Shown in pieces: positions 15,463 through 24,113 of a stretch of 64,000 nt of DNA. How positions within the stretch are numbered: the stretch's first letter is position 1; each line of letters starts with the position of its first letter. The stretch is from contig CAZXFT010000007.1 of NCBI GenBank assembly GCA_964640655.1, positions 62,001 to 126,000 of the forward strand, given 5' to 3'. This DNA comes from BJGO01 sp964640655 (GTDB taxonomy: Bacteria; Bacteroidota; Bacteroidia; Chitinophagales; UBA10324). A program made the translations under genes and the position numbers. The notes beneath the pieces are model-generated. The model did not search any database, was not told where the DNA came from, and saw nothing but the letters and a program-made list of their open reading frames with translations.

Positions 15463-17916
15463 ATGAAAAATAATTTATGGAGTAGCTTCATTTGCCTTGC
15501 TGTTGTTATTTGTTCGTACAGTTCATTTGCACAATCCTATTCAGGCTTTCGTACAGGCAGCTATGCGGGTATCCATGGAGCATTGTTTAATCCCGCATTT
15601 ATTGCTGACAACAGACTAAAGTATGATATCAATCTGGTTTCTATGAATGTAAGTGCAGGAAATAATTTCCTCACCATTGATAACAGTGCATTATTCAACC
15701 CTAAGAAGTTTAATGAAGAAGGATTTAAAGAGAAATATGTAACACAAAACCTGGATGGTAAAACCAAAAATGTATATCTGAACATTGACATTATAGGGCC
15801 TGCATTTTTTCTTGAACTGTCAGAAAAAGATGCCTTAGGGTTTTATATGCGTACACGTGGAATGGTAAATGTTGACGGAATTGATCAGGGGACTGCCGAA
15901 ATAGCATACCGTGATTTACGCGACGATGAATTATTAAAACCTTTCAGTGGCTCGCATGCTTTAATTAATCAAAATCTTTGGACAGAATATGCTTTCCCTT
16001 ATGCACGTATTGTGCACAATGATGGAGAAAACGTAATTAAACTTGGCGGTACCTTAAAACTATTGCAAGGCATTGCCAGCACATATGCCTCTGTAACAGA
16101 TTACACCTATACTCACCTGAATCGTGATACCATGATTAACATGAGTGGTAATGTAGGTTATGGTCGTTCGCAAAATACCTTCTGGCAGGAAGGTGGGGCT
16201 AAGTTTAAATTTGAACAAGCCGGCATTGGATTAGATCTGGGAATCATTTACGAGTATCGTCCAGATTTTGAAGAGCAGAAGTATGATCTAGATGGTGTAA
16301 AAGACATTATGCCTAAATACACTGATGTATATAAATTAAAACTTGGTTTTTCAATTACTGACATCGGAACCATACGTTATAAGAAATCTGACAAGTCTCG
16401 TGATTATATAGATAACACAGCTGTTATGGACTTAGACCTGTTCAAGAATCTGGCAAGCTTTGAAGATATGGACACCCGTATTGAAAATGTTCCCGGTAAT
16501 GTCCCCGATGCTGCGAACAAGAAAAAGTTTAGTATGAATTTGCCTTTAGCATTAAACTTTATGGCAGACTACAGAATAGGCAAAGGCTTTTATCTGAATT
16601 TAAATCCAATAGTTGCTCTGCGTGCGGGTAAAGGCGACGTTAATAAAACTCATTACTTCACAAACTTCGCGCTTACTCCTCGTTGGGAGAATCGTTGGTT
16701 TGGTGTCTACATTCCTGTGGAGTACAACACTTATATGAAGTTCAATACGGGTTTATCACTACGGTTAGGGCCTGTGTTTGTAGGTTCCGGTAATATTTTA
16801 TCGAATATTGGCTCCGGAGAAACAAACAAAATTGATGTTGCCGGTGGTGTGAAAGTGCCAATTCCATATCCTAAACCAAAAGATAGAGATAAGGATGGTG
16901 TGAGTGATAAATTAGATTTATGTATTAATCTGAAGGGAACTTGGGAAACCAAAGGCTGTCCAGACAGAGATGGCGATGGAATACTGGACGATGATGATAA
17001 ATGTCCTGATGTACCTGGCATCAAAGCATTTAACGGCTGCCCTGATCGTGATGGCGATGGTATTCAGGATAGTGAAGATGCATGCCCTGATGTAGCCGGT
17101 AAACTTGAAATGCAGGGTTGTCCGGATAGAGATAATGACGGAATTGCGGATAAGGATGATCGTTGTCCGGATATAGCAGGAATTAAAACATTTAACGGCT
17201 GCCCTGATACTGATAAGGATGGGATAGCAGATATTGATGATGATTGTCCAAATATTGCAGGACCAAAAGAAAACAATGGTTGCCCATATGCTGATACCGA
17301 TGGAGATGGGGTGCTGGATAAAGATGATCGTTGTCCAACTGTGAAGGGACCTATTGCAAACTATGGTTGCCCATATGTTGACACAGATGAGGATGGTGTA
17401 TTGGATAAAGACGATGCCTGCCCAACTATTAAAGGCCCTGTCGAGAATAAAGGTTGTCCATATTCCGATACAGACGGTGATGGCATAATAGATTTGGAAG
17501 ATGAATGCCCCGCAACTCCTGGTCCTGCAAGTAATAAAGGTTGTCCGGTTATTGAAGAAAAAGTGAAAGAAATTTTGAAAACGGTATTCGACAATCTGGA
17601 ATTTGAAACAGGCAAATCAGTGATCCGTGAATCGTCTTACATAAGTTTAGATGAACTGGCAGATTTGCTGATTAAAAAACCTGAGTACCGATTACTCATT
17701 GAAGGCCACACAGATAATGTTGGCTCTCGTGAGTCAAATATGACCTTGTCACGAAATAGAGCTAATTCTGTTCAGGCTTATCTCATAAACAAAGGCGTAA
17801 AAGATTCTCAAATGAAGACCAACTATTACGGTCCTGATAAACCGGTAGACAATAATGCTACACCAGAAGGACGTCAGCGTAACCGCCGTGTTGAGTTTAA
17901 CATTTACTTCGAGTAA
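15463..17916 (+). CDS. OmpA-family outer membrane protein with DUF5723 barrel and TSP3 repeats
   Basis: An 817-residue protein in three parts. After a signal peptide (end near SSFAQ) comes a DUF5723-type N-terminal barrel, about residues 25-465, recognisable by GSYAGIHGALFNPAFIADNR. Next is a run of about eight thrombospondin type 3 calcium-binding repeats (DRDGDGI..D.CP pattern), about residues 470-690. Last is an OmpA C-terminal peptidoglycan-binding domain with EGHTDNVGSRESNMTLSRNR. It likely anchors the outer membrane to the wall, with the Asp-rich repeats forming a calcium-stiffened periplasmic spacer. It ends with a strong terminator at 17938-17966. TATATTTC at 15434-15441 is a near match to a -7 box. 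Confidence 0.9.
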   Translation: MKNNLWSSFICLAVVICSYSSFAQSYSGFRTGSYAGIHGALFNPAFIADNRLKYDINLVSMNVSAGNNFLTIDNSALFNPKKFNEEGFKEKYVTQNLDGKTKNVYLNIDIIGPAFFLELSEKDALGFYMRTRGMVNVDGIDQGTAEIAYRDLRDDELLKPFSGSHALINQNLWTEYAFPYARIVHNDGENVIKLGGTLKLLQGIASTYASVTDYTYTHLNRDTMINMSGNVGYGRSQNTFWQEGGAKFKFEQAGIGLDLGIIYEYRPDFEEQKYDLDGVKDIMPKYTDVYKLKLGFSITDIGTIRYKKSDKSRDYIDNTAVMDLDLFKNLASFEDMDTRIENVPGNVPDAANKKKFSMNLPLALNFMADYRIGKGFYLNLNPIVALRAGKGDVNKTHYFTNFALTPRWENRWFGVYIPVEYNTYMKFNTGLSLRLGPVFVGSGNILSNIGSGETNKIDVAGGVKVPIPYPKPKDRDKDGVSDKLDLCINLKGTWETKGCPDRDGDGILDDDDKCPDVPGIKAFNGCPDRDGDGIQDSEDACPDVAGKLEMQGCPDRDNDGIADKDDRCPDIAGIKTFNGCPDTDKDGIADIDDDCPNIAGPKENNGCPYADTDGDGVLDKDDRCPTVKGPIANYGCPYVDTDEDGVLDKDDACPTIKGPVENKGCPYSDTDGDGIIDLEDECPATPGPASNKGCPVIEEKVKEILKTVFDNLEFETGKSVIRESSYISLDELADLLIKKPEYRLLIEGHTDNVGSRESNMTLSRNRANSVQAYLINKGVKDSQMKTNYYGPDKPVDNNATPEGRQRNRRVEFNIYFE

Positions 17917-17937
17917 TCAGTTAACAGCATCAAAAAG

Positions 17938-17966
17938 AAAACCCCGTCTGAATCAGACGGGGTTTT
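17938..17966 (+). terminator. Intrinsic terminator after the OmpA-family gene
   Basis: Perfect inverted repeat with arms AAAACCCCGTCTGA (17938-17951) and its complement (17953-17966), followed by CTTTTTAT. The flanking A and T runs let it act in both directions, so it can also stop the converging LD-carboxypeptidase transcript. Confidence 0.92.
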
Positions 17967-17992
17967 CTTTTTATGTCCATTTATGAAATGGA

Positions 17993-18889
17993 TTACAGCA
18001 TTTTCAAAACCATGTTATCATTCTCAGGATACATTTTATAATTAGCTCCCATCACCAATGCGCGGTTGTCTTCATCGTGCCCGGCAGGAAAGTTAAACCA
18101 CACAGGGTAATCATAATCCGCAACGTGATCGGCTATGATGTCATAAGCCTCAGCGCCATAAGGTGTTTCGTTGTCTTTCATATCAGTAAACTGACCTACA
18201 ATAAGTCCGGTTAAATTTTCGAGTTTACCGCTACGTTTCAATTGCATCATCATTCGGTCTATGTGGTATAAATATTCATCTATGTCTTCGATAAATAAAA
18301 TTTTATCATTGGTGTCAATATCTGAATCAGAATTGCTCAATGCATATAACAAACTCAGATTACCACCGCATAACTGACCTTCAGCTTTTCCGCTGCGGCA
18401 CCATTCTGTTGTTTCACTTTTATATGATAGCTTATTACCATTCAATACACTCAAGATGCTTTGTAAACTCTCATGAGTGTTTGAAGAAAAATTTACAGGC
18501 ATGCTACAATGCAAAGTAGCTACATCATATACTTTGTTTACATGACTGTGCAAAACAGTAACATCGCTATAGCCGGCTATCCATTTTGGCTTTTTTATGA
18601 ATGCACGAAAATCGATGTCATCAATAATTCTCATCGTGCCGTAACCACCACGTGCACAAAAAATGGCCTGAACCTTAGGGTCGTTCAATTGAGTTTGCAG
18701 GTCTTCGGCACGTAGTGCATCGTCACCGGCGAATTGGTTGTGCTGCGCACCTATTGATTTACCCAGCCTGACATTATAGCCGGCCTGTTTAAAAAAATCT
18801 ATTGCCGGTTGGCATTCTTCGGCACTTATTTTACGGGCAGTAGAAACAAATGCAATTGTGTCGCCGGGGTTCAGCTGAGCAGGAATCAT
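17993..18889 (-). CDS. ldcA: LD-carboxypeptidase, peptidase family S66
   Basis: A 298-residue S66 serine peptidase, which removes the terminal D-Ala from tetrapeptides in cell-wall recycling. The catalytic triad motifs are all present: the nucleophile Ser in GYSDVT (about residue 109), Glu in LFIEDIDEY (about 197) and His in FPAGHDEDN (about 270). The ARGGYGTMRIID motif marks the N-terminal domain. No signal peptide is seen, matching a cytoplasmic enzyme. The gene converges with the OmpA-family gene across a terminator and diverges from metG. Length is typical. Confidence 0.93.
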   Translation of the reverse strand: MIPAQLNPGDTIAFVSTARKISAEECQPAIDFFKQAGYNVRLGKSIGAQHNQFAGDDALRAEDLQTQLNDPKVQAIFCARGGYGTMRIIDDIDFRAFIKKPKWIAGYSDVTVLHSHVNKVYDVATLHCSMPVNFSSNTHESLQSILSVLNGNKLSYKSETTEWCRSGKAEGQLCGGNLSLLYALSNSDSDIDTNDKILFIEDIDEYLYHIDRMMMQLKRSGKLENLTGLIVGQFTDMKDNETPYGAEAYDIIADHVADYDYPVWFNFPAGHDEDNRALVMGANYKMYPENDNMVLKML

Positions 18890-18909
18890 AGAGTAGTATT
18901 GTGGTTTGG

Positions 18910-18917
18910 TATATTTG
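18910..18917 (+). promoter_or_regulatory. Candidate -7 box for metG
   Basis: TATATTTG, a full match to TAnnTTTG, 89 bp before the metG start. No clear TTG partner lies 17-23 bp upstream. Confidence 0.4.
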
Positions 18918-19006
18918 AATCGTGATTAAGCATGCATTCTTTGCATAAAAGGATAGAATACTTTTTTATTTGCAGGTGCAAGGTTACACAATAAGATTTA
19001 GAGTTC

Positions 19007-21079
19007 ATGAGCGATAAGAAACGATATTTAATTACAGCAGCATTACCTTATGCCAACGGAGGCATTCATTTAGGGCATTTAGCCGGCGCATATTTACCGG
19101 CAGATATCTATAGCAGATTTTTACGTTTGCAAGGTAAAGATGTATTATTTGTTTGCGGCAGCGACGAACATGGAGTACCAATTACACTTGGTGCCAGAAA
19201 AGAAGGCATTACACCTAAGCAATTTGTGGACAAATACCACACTTTGATGAAGCAGTCTTTTGAACGCTTTGGTATTTCGTTCGACATCTATTCTCGAACA
19301 TCAAACGCCACTCACCATCAGACAGCTCAGGATTTTTTCACCACACTGTATAACAAAAATGTTTTTACAGAAGAAACCTCAAAGCAGTACTATGATGAAC
19401 AGGAAAAAATATTTTTAGCCGACCGATATATCACAGGCACTTGTCCCAACTGTGGATATGAAAAAGCTTATGGCGACCAATGCGAAAAGTGTGGTACATC
19501 ACTGAGTCCACGCGAATTAAAAAATCCTGTTTCCGTGATTAGTGGTCAGGCACCCAAATTGAAGGAAACCAAGCACTGGTACTTACCATTGAATCATTAT
19601 GAAGGCTGGCTAAAAGAATGGATTCTACAACAACATAAAGACGACTGGAAATCAAATGTGTTGGGTCAATGTAAATCGTGGCTGGATAATGGACTAAATG
19701 CGCGTGCAATGACTCGCGACTTAGACTGGGGAGTAAAAGTGCCATTACCCGATAGCGAAGGTAAAGTAATGTATGTATGGTTTGATGCGCCAATAGGTTA
19801 TATATCGGCAACAAAGGAATATTTTGAAGCTAATCCTTCAAAAGGCAAATGGGAAGATTACTGGCAAAGTGAGGACAGTTCTTTGATTCACTTCATCGGT
19901 AAGGATAACATTGTATTTCACTGCATCATCTTTCCAGCCCTACTGAAAGCTCATGGTACTTTTATATTACCCGATAATGTCCCTGCTAATGAGTTTTTGA
20001 ATCTGGAGGGTGATAAACTTTCTACTTCGCGCGGGTGGGCTGTGTGGCTGCACGAATATTTAGATGATTTGCCCGGTAAACAGGATGTATTGCGTTATGT
20101 GCTCACTTCTACAGCACCGGAAACCAAAGACAACGATTTTACTTGGAAAGATTTTCAGGCACGTAATAACAATGAGTTGGCTTCCATACTTGGCAATTTG
20201 GTGAACCGTGCTTTTGTATTAACACATAAATATTTTGACGGCACGGTGCCGCCGTTCGCCGAACAGAATATGAGTGATACAGAACGCGATATTATTTACC
20301 AGACCAACGTGATTAAAAAAAGTATAGAGGAAAGTATAAAACGTTTTCGTTTGCGCGAAGCATTAAATGAGGCAATGAATCTGGTGCGCCTTGGTAACAA
20401 ATATCTCACCGATACCGAGCCCTGGAAAAAGTATAACACCGATCCCGCAGCAACAGGTCACATTCTGAACTTCACACTACAACTGATAGCTAACAGTGCG
20501 GTGCTACTGGATTCGTTTCTACCCAACACTACTGAAAAGATTTTATCGATGTTGAACATCACCAAAAGCATCAGATGGAATGATGCTGGTAATTATCAAA
20601 TAATTGGTAGCGGGCATAATTTGAACAAACCCGAAATACTATTTGCTAAGATTGAAGACAGCGATATTCAAAAACAATTAGACAGACTACACGATCGTAA
20701 AAAACAAATGGAAGCCAATAAAACAAATGATTCTGAGACAGTGCAACAAAAACAAATCATCACTTATGATGATTTCAGCAAGATGGAACTTCGAATAGGC
20801 AAAATTGAAAGTGCCGAAAAAGTTAAAAATGCTGATAAGTTGTTGCAGTTAACTGTAAATATGGGAGATGAAATTCGCACAATAGTATCCGGCATAGCTG
20901 TGTATTACACACCCGAACAGATTGTCGGACAACAGGTCTGTGTAATATGTAACCTTGTACCACGAAAAATTAAAGGGATAGAATCCAAAGGCATGATACT
21001 GATGGCCGAAGATGCTGATGGTACTTTACGTTTTATAATGCCTTCTGCCGAGGTAAAGAATGGATCTGGAGTGTCGTAA
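19007..21079 (+). CDS. metG: Methionine--tRNA ligase
   Basis: A 690-residue class I aminoacyl-tRNA synthetase that charges tRNA-Met. The HIGH-type motif is HLGH in PYANGGIHLGHLAGAYLP near residue 20; a four-Cys zinc knuckle CPNCGYEKAYGDQCEKCG lies near residues 145-165; the KMSKS-type motif is KLSTSRG near residue 340. After the anticodon-binding helices a charged linker leads to a C-terminal tRNA-binding domain (from about residue 585, MELRIGKIESAEKVKNADKL), which in other species dimerises the enzyme. All parts are complete. It precedes murB by 68 bp on the same strand. Confidence 0.97.
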   Translation: MSDKKRYLITAALPYANGGIHLGHLAGAYLPADIYSRFLRLQGKDVLFVCGSDEHGVPITLGARKEGITPKQFVDKYHTLMKQSFERFGISFDIYSRTSNATHHQTAQDFFTTLYNKNVFTEETSKQYYDEQEKIFLADRYITGTCPNCGYEKAYGDQCEKCGTSLSPRELKNPVSVISGQAPKLKETKHWYLPLNHYEGWLKEWILQQHKDDWKSNVLGQCKSWLDNGLNARAMTRDLDWGVKVPLPDSEGKVMYVWFDAPIGYISATKEYFEANPSKGKWEDYWQSEDSSLIHFIGKDNIVFHCIIFPALLKAHGTFILPDNVPANEFLNLEGDKLSTSRGWAVWLHEYLDDLPGKQDVLRYVLTSTAPETKDNDFTWKDFQARNNNELASILGNLVNRAFVLTHKYFDGTVPPFAEQNMSDTERDIIYQTNVIKKSIEESIKRFRLREALNEAMNLVRLGNKYLTDTEPWKKYNTDPAATGHILNFTLQLIANSAVLLDSFLPNTTEKILSMLNITKSIRWNDAGNYQIIGSGHNLNKPEILFAKIEDSDIQKQLDRLHDRKKQMEANKTNDSETVQQKQIITYDDFSKMELRIGKIESAEKVKNADKLLQLTVNMGDEIRTIVSGIAVYYTPEQIVGQQVCVICNLVPRKIKGIESKGMILMAEDADGTLRFIMPSAEVKNGSGVS

Positions 21080-21147
21080 GCCAATAATTCACTCACAGGT
21101 GTATAAATTTAATAAGCTAAAGTTCAACTCCGTTATATTTTCGGGCT

Positions 21148-22164
21148 ATGGTTATCAGAGAGAACTTCAACCTCCAATCATTCAATACCTTTCACATCAA
21201 TGTGAATTGCCGATACTTCACCGAATCCAACACAATTGATGACATTCTTGAAGTATTAAATGATAAAGAATTTCAAAGTACAGATAAACTCATCTTAGGC
21301 GGCGGGAGTAATATTTTATTTACCAAGGATTACAATGGCCTTGTTATTAAGAATTCTATTCCCGGAATTGAAATCATCAGAGAAGACAGTGAGCATGTGT
21401 ATGTAAAAGCATCTGCCGGTGTGAATTGGCATCAGTTTGTTTTGTGGTGCATCGAAAACAATCTTGCCGGAGTAGAAAACCTCTCGCTCATTCCCGGACA
21501 GGTAGGTGCAGCACCAATGCAAAACATCGGAGCGTATGGTGTGGAGATCAAAGACGTGTTTGACTCTTTGCAGGCACTGCACATAACAAGCAGCGAAATA
21601 CATTCATTCAATTTGCAGGATTGTGGATTTGGCTACAGAGAAAGTGTATTCAAAAACAAATACCGAAATCAATACATCATATTAAATGTATGCTTCAGGC
21701 TCAATAAAAGACCTGTGTTTTATATAAACTATGGCGATATTAAAAAAACACTGGAACAGATGCAGGTAAACGAACTCAGCATCAAAGCTGTTAGTGATGC
21801 CGTCATTACCATTCGCTCATCTAAACTACCCGACCCTGCGGTTCTAGCTAATGCCGGTTCATTTTTTAAGAACCCTGTTATCAGCCAAGATCAATTTGAT
21901 CAACTCATTCTTCAGTACCCACTGATGCCTAATTATCCGCAGTTTAACGGAGAAGTAAAAATTCCTGCCGGATGGCTGATTGAACAATGCGGATGGAAAG
22001 GAAAAGTGATTGGTAACACCGGCTCCCACCAATCACAGGCACTGGTACTTGTCAACTATGGCAAGGCTACAGGACCGGAGATTTATCAATTGGCTTTAGA
22101 TATACAGCAATCAGTGATAGAGAAGTTTGGTATAGTTATTCATCCCGAAGTGAATCTGGTATAA
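21148..22164 (+). CDS. murB: UDP-N-acetylmuramate dehydrogenase
   Basis: A 338-residue FAD enzyme that reduces UDP-GlcNAc enolpyruvate to UDP-MurNAc in peptidoglycan synthesis. The FAD-binding half shows LGGGSNILFTKDYNGLVI and LSLIPGQVGAAPMQNIGAYG. GYRESVFK marks the YxxSxF loop of type I (E. coli-like) enzymes. The catalytic Ser is in NAGSFFKNP and the terminal Glu in HPEVNLV. Both catalytic regions are intact. It follows metG and precedes two tRNA genes that have their own -7 box. Confidence 0.96.
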   Translation: MVIRENFNLQSFNTFHINVNCRYFTESNTIDDILEVLNDKEFQSTDKLILGGGSNILFTKDYNGLVIKNSIPGIEIIREDSEHVYVKASAGVNWHQFVLWCIENNLAGVENLSLIPGQVGAAPMQNIGAYGVEIKDVFDSLQALHITSSEIHSFNLQDCGFGYRESVFKNKYRNQYIILNVCFRLNKRPVFYINYGDIKKTLEQMQVNELSIKAVSDAVITIRSSKLPDPAVLANAGSFFKNPVISQDQFDQLILQYPLMPNYPQFNGEVKIPAGWLIEQCGWKGKVIGNTGSHQSQALVLVNYGKATGPEIYQLALDIQQSVIEKFGIVIHPEVNLV

Positions 22165-22177
22165 ACACATCGTGTAA

Positions 22178-22188
22178 TCGGGGCTACA
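22178..22188. repeat. 11-bp copy of the tRNA-Arg(CCT) 3' end
   Basis: The bases tcggggctaca here recur exactly at 22270-22280, the 3' end of the first tRNA-Arg gene. This is probably a leftover of a lost tRNA gene copy upstream. An attachment-site reading is less likely since no integrase or element is near. Confidence 0.5.
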
Positions 22189-22192
22189 CGGC

Positions 22193-22200
22193 TATATTTG
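22193..22200 (+). promoter_or_regulatory. Candidate -7 box for the tRNA-Arg pair
   Basis: TATATTTG, a full TAnnTTTG match, ends 6 bp before the mature 5' end of the first tRNA. The position is right for a tRNA promoter with a very short leader. No good TTG element was found upstream. Confidence 0.5.
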
Positions 22201-22206
22201 CAGCGA

Positions 22207-22278
22207 GGCCCCGTAGTTCAATGGATAGAACGAGAGTTTCCTAAACTCCAAATACAGGTTCGATTCCTGTCGGGGCTA
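22207..22278 (+). tRNA. tRNA-Arg (anticodon CCT)
   Basis: A complete 72-base cloverleaf can be drawn by hand: acceptor GGCCCCG with CGGGGCT (one G-T pair at the end), D stem GTTC/GAAC, anticodon loop TTCCTAA with CCT at 22240-22242, and T stem ACAGG/CCTGT around TTCGATT. It reads AGG codons. The 3' CCA is not encoded. Confidence 0.95.
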
Positions 22279-22300
22279 CAAAGGTTCTTTAAATCATTAT

Positions 22301-22372
22301 GGCTCCGTAGTTTAATGGATAGAACGAGAGATTCCGGTTCTCTTGGTGGGGGTTCGATTCCCTCCGGAGTCA
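22301..22372 (+). tRNA. tRNA-Arg (anticodon CCG)
   Basis: A 72-base cloverleaf: acceptor GGCTCCG with CGGAGTC, D stem GTTT/GAAC, anticodon stem AGAGA/TCTCT with CCG at 22334-22336, and T arm GGGGG-TTCGATT-CCCTC. It reads CGG codons. The 5' half is nearly identical to the neighbouring tRNA-Arg, suggesting a tandem duplication that then changed anticodon. CCA is not encoded. Confidence 0.95.
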
Positions 22373-22425
22373 CTATTAAAACATATATACAATAGCAGCG
22401 TTATATTAGCGCAAAATCAATCCAA

Positions 22426-23172
22426 TTGAAAAAAATTATTCTCTTCTCCTTATTAGTTGCTCTGACAACAAACTTATTGGCTCAAAGAAATACTTCATTC
22501 GGAAGTTCTTCAGAGTACATCTTTTCATTAGCCAACACAAGTACCAAAAACGGTCCATCTGTCGATCCGGTGTTGCGTTTTTCCATGTGGTTTAACAGCG
22601 GTGCTGTTGTTCAGCAAAGGTTAAACAACAACTTTGCCTTAGTTAGTGGTATTAATATCCGTAATGTGGGTATGATCAATAGTATTGATTCTATACGACT
22701 CAAACATCGCGTTTATGGTGTAGGCGTACCTTTAGCTGTTCGCATAGGCGACTTGAATAAAAAAATCTCGGTTACTCTTGGTGCTGAAGCCGAGTTGTTT
22801 TTGAACTATAAAGTCAAAGAATTTATTAACAAGGATAAAATTTATAAAAAGAATGAGTGGCTTGCAAATGAGGTTGAACTATTTAACCCATCAGTATTTG
22901 CTCAGTTTCACTTTGGAAAGAATTATTACATCCGCATTAAATATTATCTCAATAATTTCTTAAAAGAATGTGTTGCTGCACCAGGATCAACTGCACCTTG
23001 CGGCTATACTATGCACAACAATTCAGGTACAGTTATTAATGGTTATCCACTCAGCACACAGCTGTTCTATATCTCTTTAGGTAGCGAGCGTTTGAAGTCG
23101 AAAAAAGTAAAAACCAATAATACAGATGACAAACCAGAGCCAACACCAACTAAGAATACAAGAGACATATAA
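22426..23172 (+). CDS. Secreted outer-membrane barrel-like protein, function unknown
   Basis: A 248-residue protein starting with TTG (no ATG fits) and a clear signal peptide, KKIILFSLLVALTTNLLAQ. The mature part alternates polar and aromatic/hydrophobic residues in short strands (FALVSGINIRNVGMI, KISVTLGAEAELFLNYKVK, YYIRIKYYLNNF), as in small porin-like barrels of the PorT/OmpW type. The last 30 residues are Lys/Thr/Pro-rich and probably disordered. Two cysteines (CVAAPGSTAPC) could form a loop disulfide. It follows the tRNA pair and ends with a strong terminator. Confidence 0.7.
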   Translation: MKKIILFSLLVALTTNLLAQRNTSFGSSSEYIFSLANTSTKNGPSVDPVLRFSMWFNSGAVVQQRLNNNFALVSGINIRNVGMINSIDSIRLKHRVYGVGVPLAVRIGDLNKKISVTLGAEAELFLNYKVKEFINKDKIYKKNEWLANEVELFNPSVFAQFHFGKNYYIRIKYYLNNFLKECVAAPGSTAPCGYTMHNNSGTVINGYPLSTQLFYISLGSERLKSKKVKTNNTDDKPEPTPTKNTRDI

Positions 23173-23192
23173 ATAAGAAGCATTATCAAAAA

Positions 23193-23231
23193 GCAAAGAG
23201 GCTGATAAATAATATTTATCAGCCTCTTTGC
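23193..23231 (+). terminator. Intrinsic terminator
   Basis: Perfect 18-bp stem, arms 23193-23210 and 23214-23231, with a 3-base loop, followed by TTTT. It closes the 22426-23172 gene and faces the end of the suf operon. Confidence 0.92.
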
Positions 23232-23332
23232 TTTTGAACACGCATTAACAGAGACTTTTTACCCGCTTATTAAGGTTCAGTTACATTGCAAACTATTCTA
23301 ATTAGTATTACACAATGTTATATTCTAATTTC

Positions 23333-23680
23333 TTACATAAAACCTAATTCAAGGCGAGCTTCCTCGCTCATCATGTTCTGGTCGTATGGTGGATCCCAAA
23401 CTATTTCAACCTTCACTTCGTTTACCCCTTTAACTACTTTAACTTTTTGTTCCACTTCGGCCGGTATTGTTTCAGCCGCAGGACAAGAAGGTGATGTTAA
23501 AGTCATACGGATGTAAATATTATTCAAACCATAAATACTCAACTCATATATTAAACCCAGTTCCCAAATGTCAACGGGTATCTCCGGATCGTAAACCGTT
23601 TTGATGGCTTCAATAATTTTCTCACGGGTAACAGGAACAAAGTCCTGCGTTTCGGATAATTGTGCAGGTATGTCTGTCAT
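23333..23680 (-). CDS. sufT: SufT/DUF59 (MIP18-like) iron-sulfur assembly protein
   Basis: A 115-residue DUF59 protein. It has VYDPEIPVDIWELGLIYEL and the conserved Cys in MTLTSPSCPAAETIP, the hallmark of SufT and MIP18-like Fe-S maturation factors, which help load clusters into target proteins in the cytoplasm. Its start overlaps the sufE stop by 4 bp (ATGA), so it is the last gene of the suf operon. Length is usual. A stand-alone role in phenylacetate hydroxylation (PaaD) is ruled out by context. Confidence 0.9.
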   Translation of the reverse strand: MTDIPAQLSETQDFVPVTREKIIEAIKTVYDPEIPVDIWELGLIYELSIYGLNNIYIRMTLTSPSCPAAETIPAEVEQKVKVVKGVNEVKVEIVWDPPYDQNMMSEEARLELGFM

Positions 23681-24111
23681 AAGTGTTGTTGTTTTTTTTT
23701 GAGCTGAAAACCAAGTGCATATGATTTCATCAGTTTTATCATGGATACTAACCCATTAGAACGATTAGGACTTAAGTGCTCCTTCAACCCAATATCATCA
23801 ATAAATTTTAGATCATTGGCAAGAATAGCTTCAGGTGTTTCGCCAGATAGAATTCGAATCAGCAATGCAACAATGCCCTTGGTAATAACTGCATCACTGT
23901 CAGCTTTATAAAATACCTTTCCGTCAATAAAGTCAGCTGTAAGCCATACTTTTGACTGGCATCCTTTAACTACATAATCATCTGTCTTAAACCCTGAATC
24001 AATTATTGGCAATGATTTCGCCTGATCTATGATGTGTTCGTACTTGTCCATCCAGTCATCAAACAAATCAAACTCCTCAATCAATTCTATTTCTTTCTCT
24101 GATATGCTCAT
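23677..24111 (-). CDS. sufE: Sulfur acceptor protein SufE
   Basis: A 144-residue SufE. It takes persulfide from the SufS cysteine desulfurase through the conserved Cys in DDYVVKGCQSKVW (about residue 51) and raises SufS activity. The LIDFDLFDDWMDKYEHIID-like start and later VALLIRILSGETPE fit the family throughout. It sits 2 bp after sufS and overlaps sufT by 4 bp. Confidence 0.95.
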   Translation of the reverse strand: MSISEKEIELIEEFDLFDDWMDKYEHIIDQAKSLPIIDSGFKTDDYVVKGCQSKVWLTADFIDGKVFYKADSDAVITKGIVALLIRILSGETPEAILANDLKFIDDIGLKEHLSPNRSNGLVSMIKLMKSYALGFQLKKKQQHL

Positions 24112-24113
24112 GA

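Noticed and set aside
22178..22280. Attachment site next to tRNA-Arg
   Set aside because: The 11-bp repeat flanks the tRNA itself, and there is no integrase or mobile element in the surroundings.
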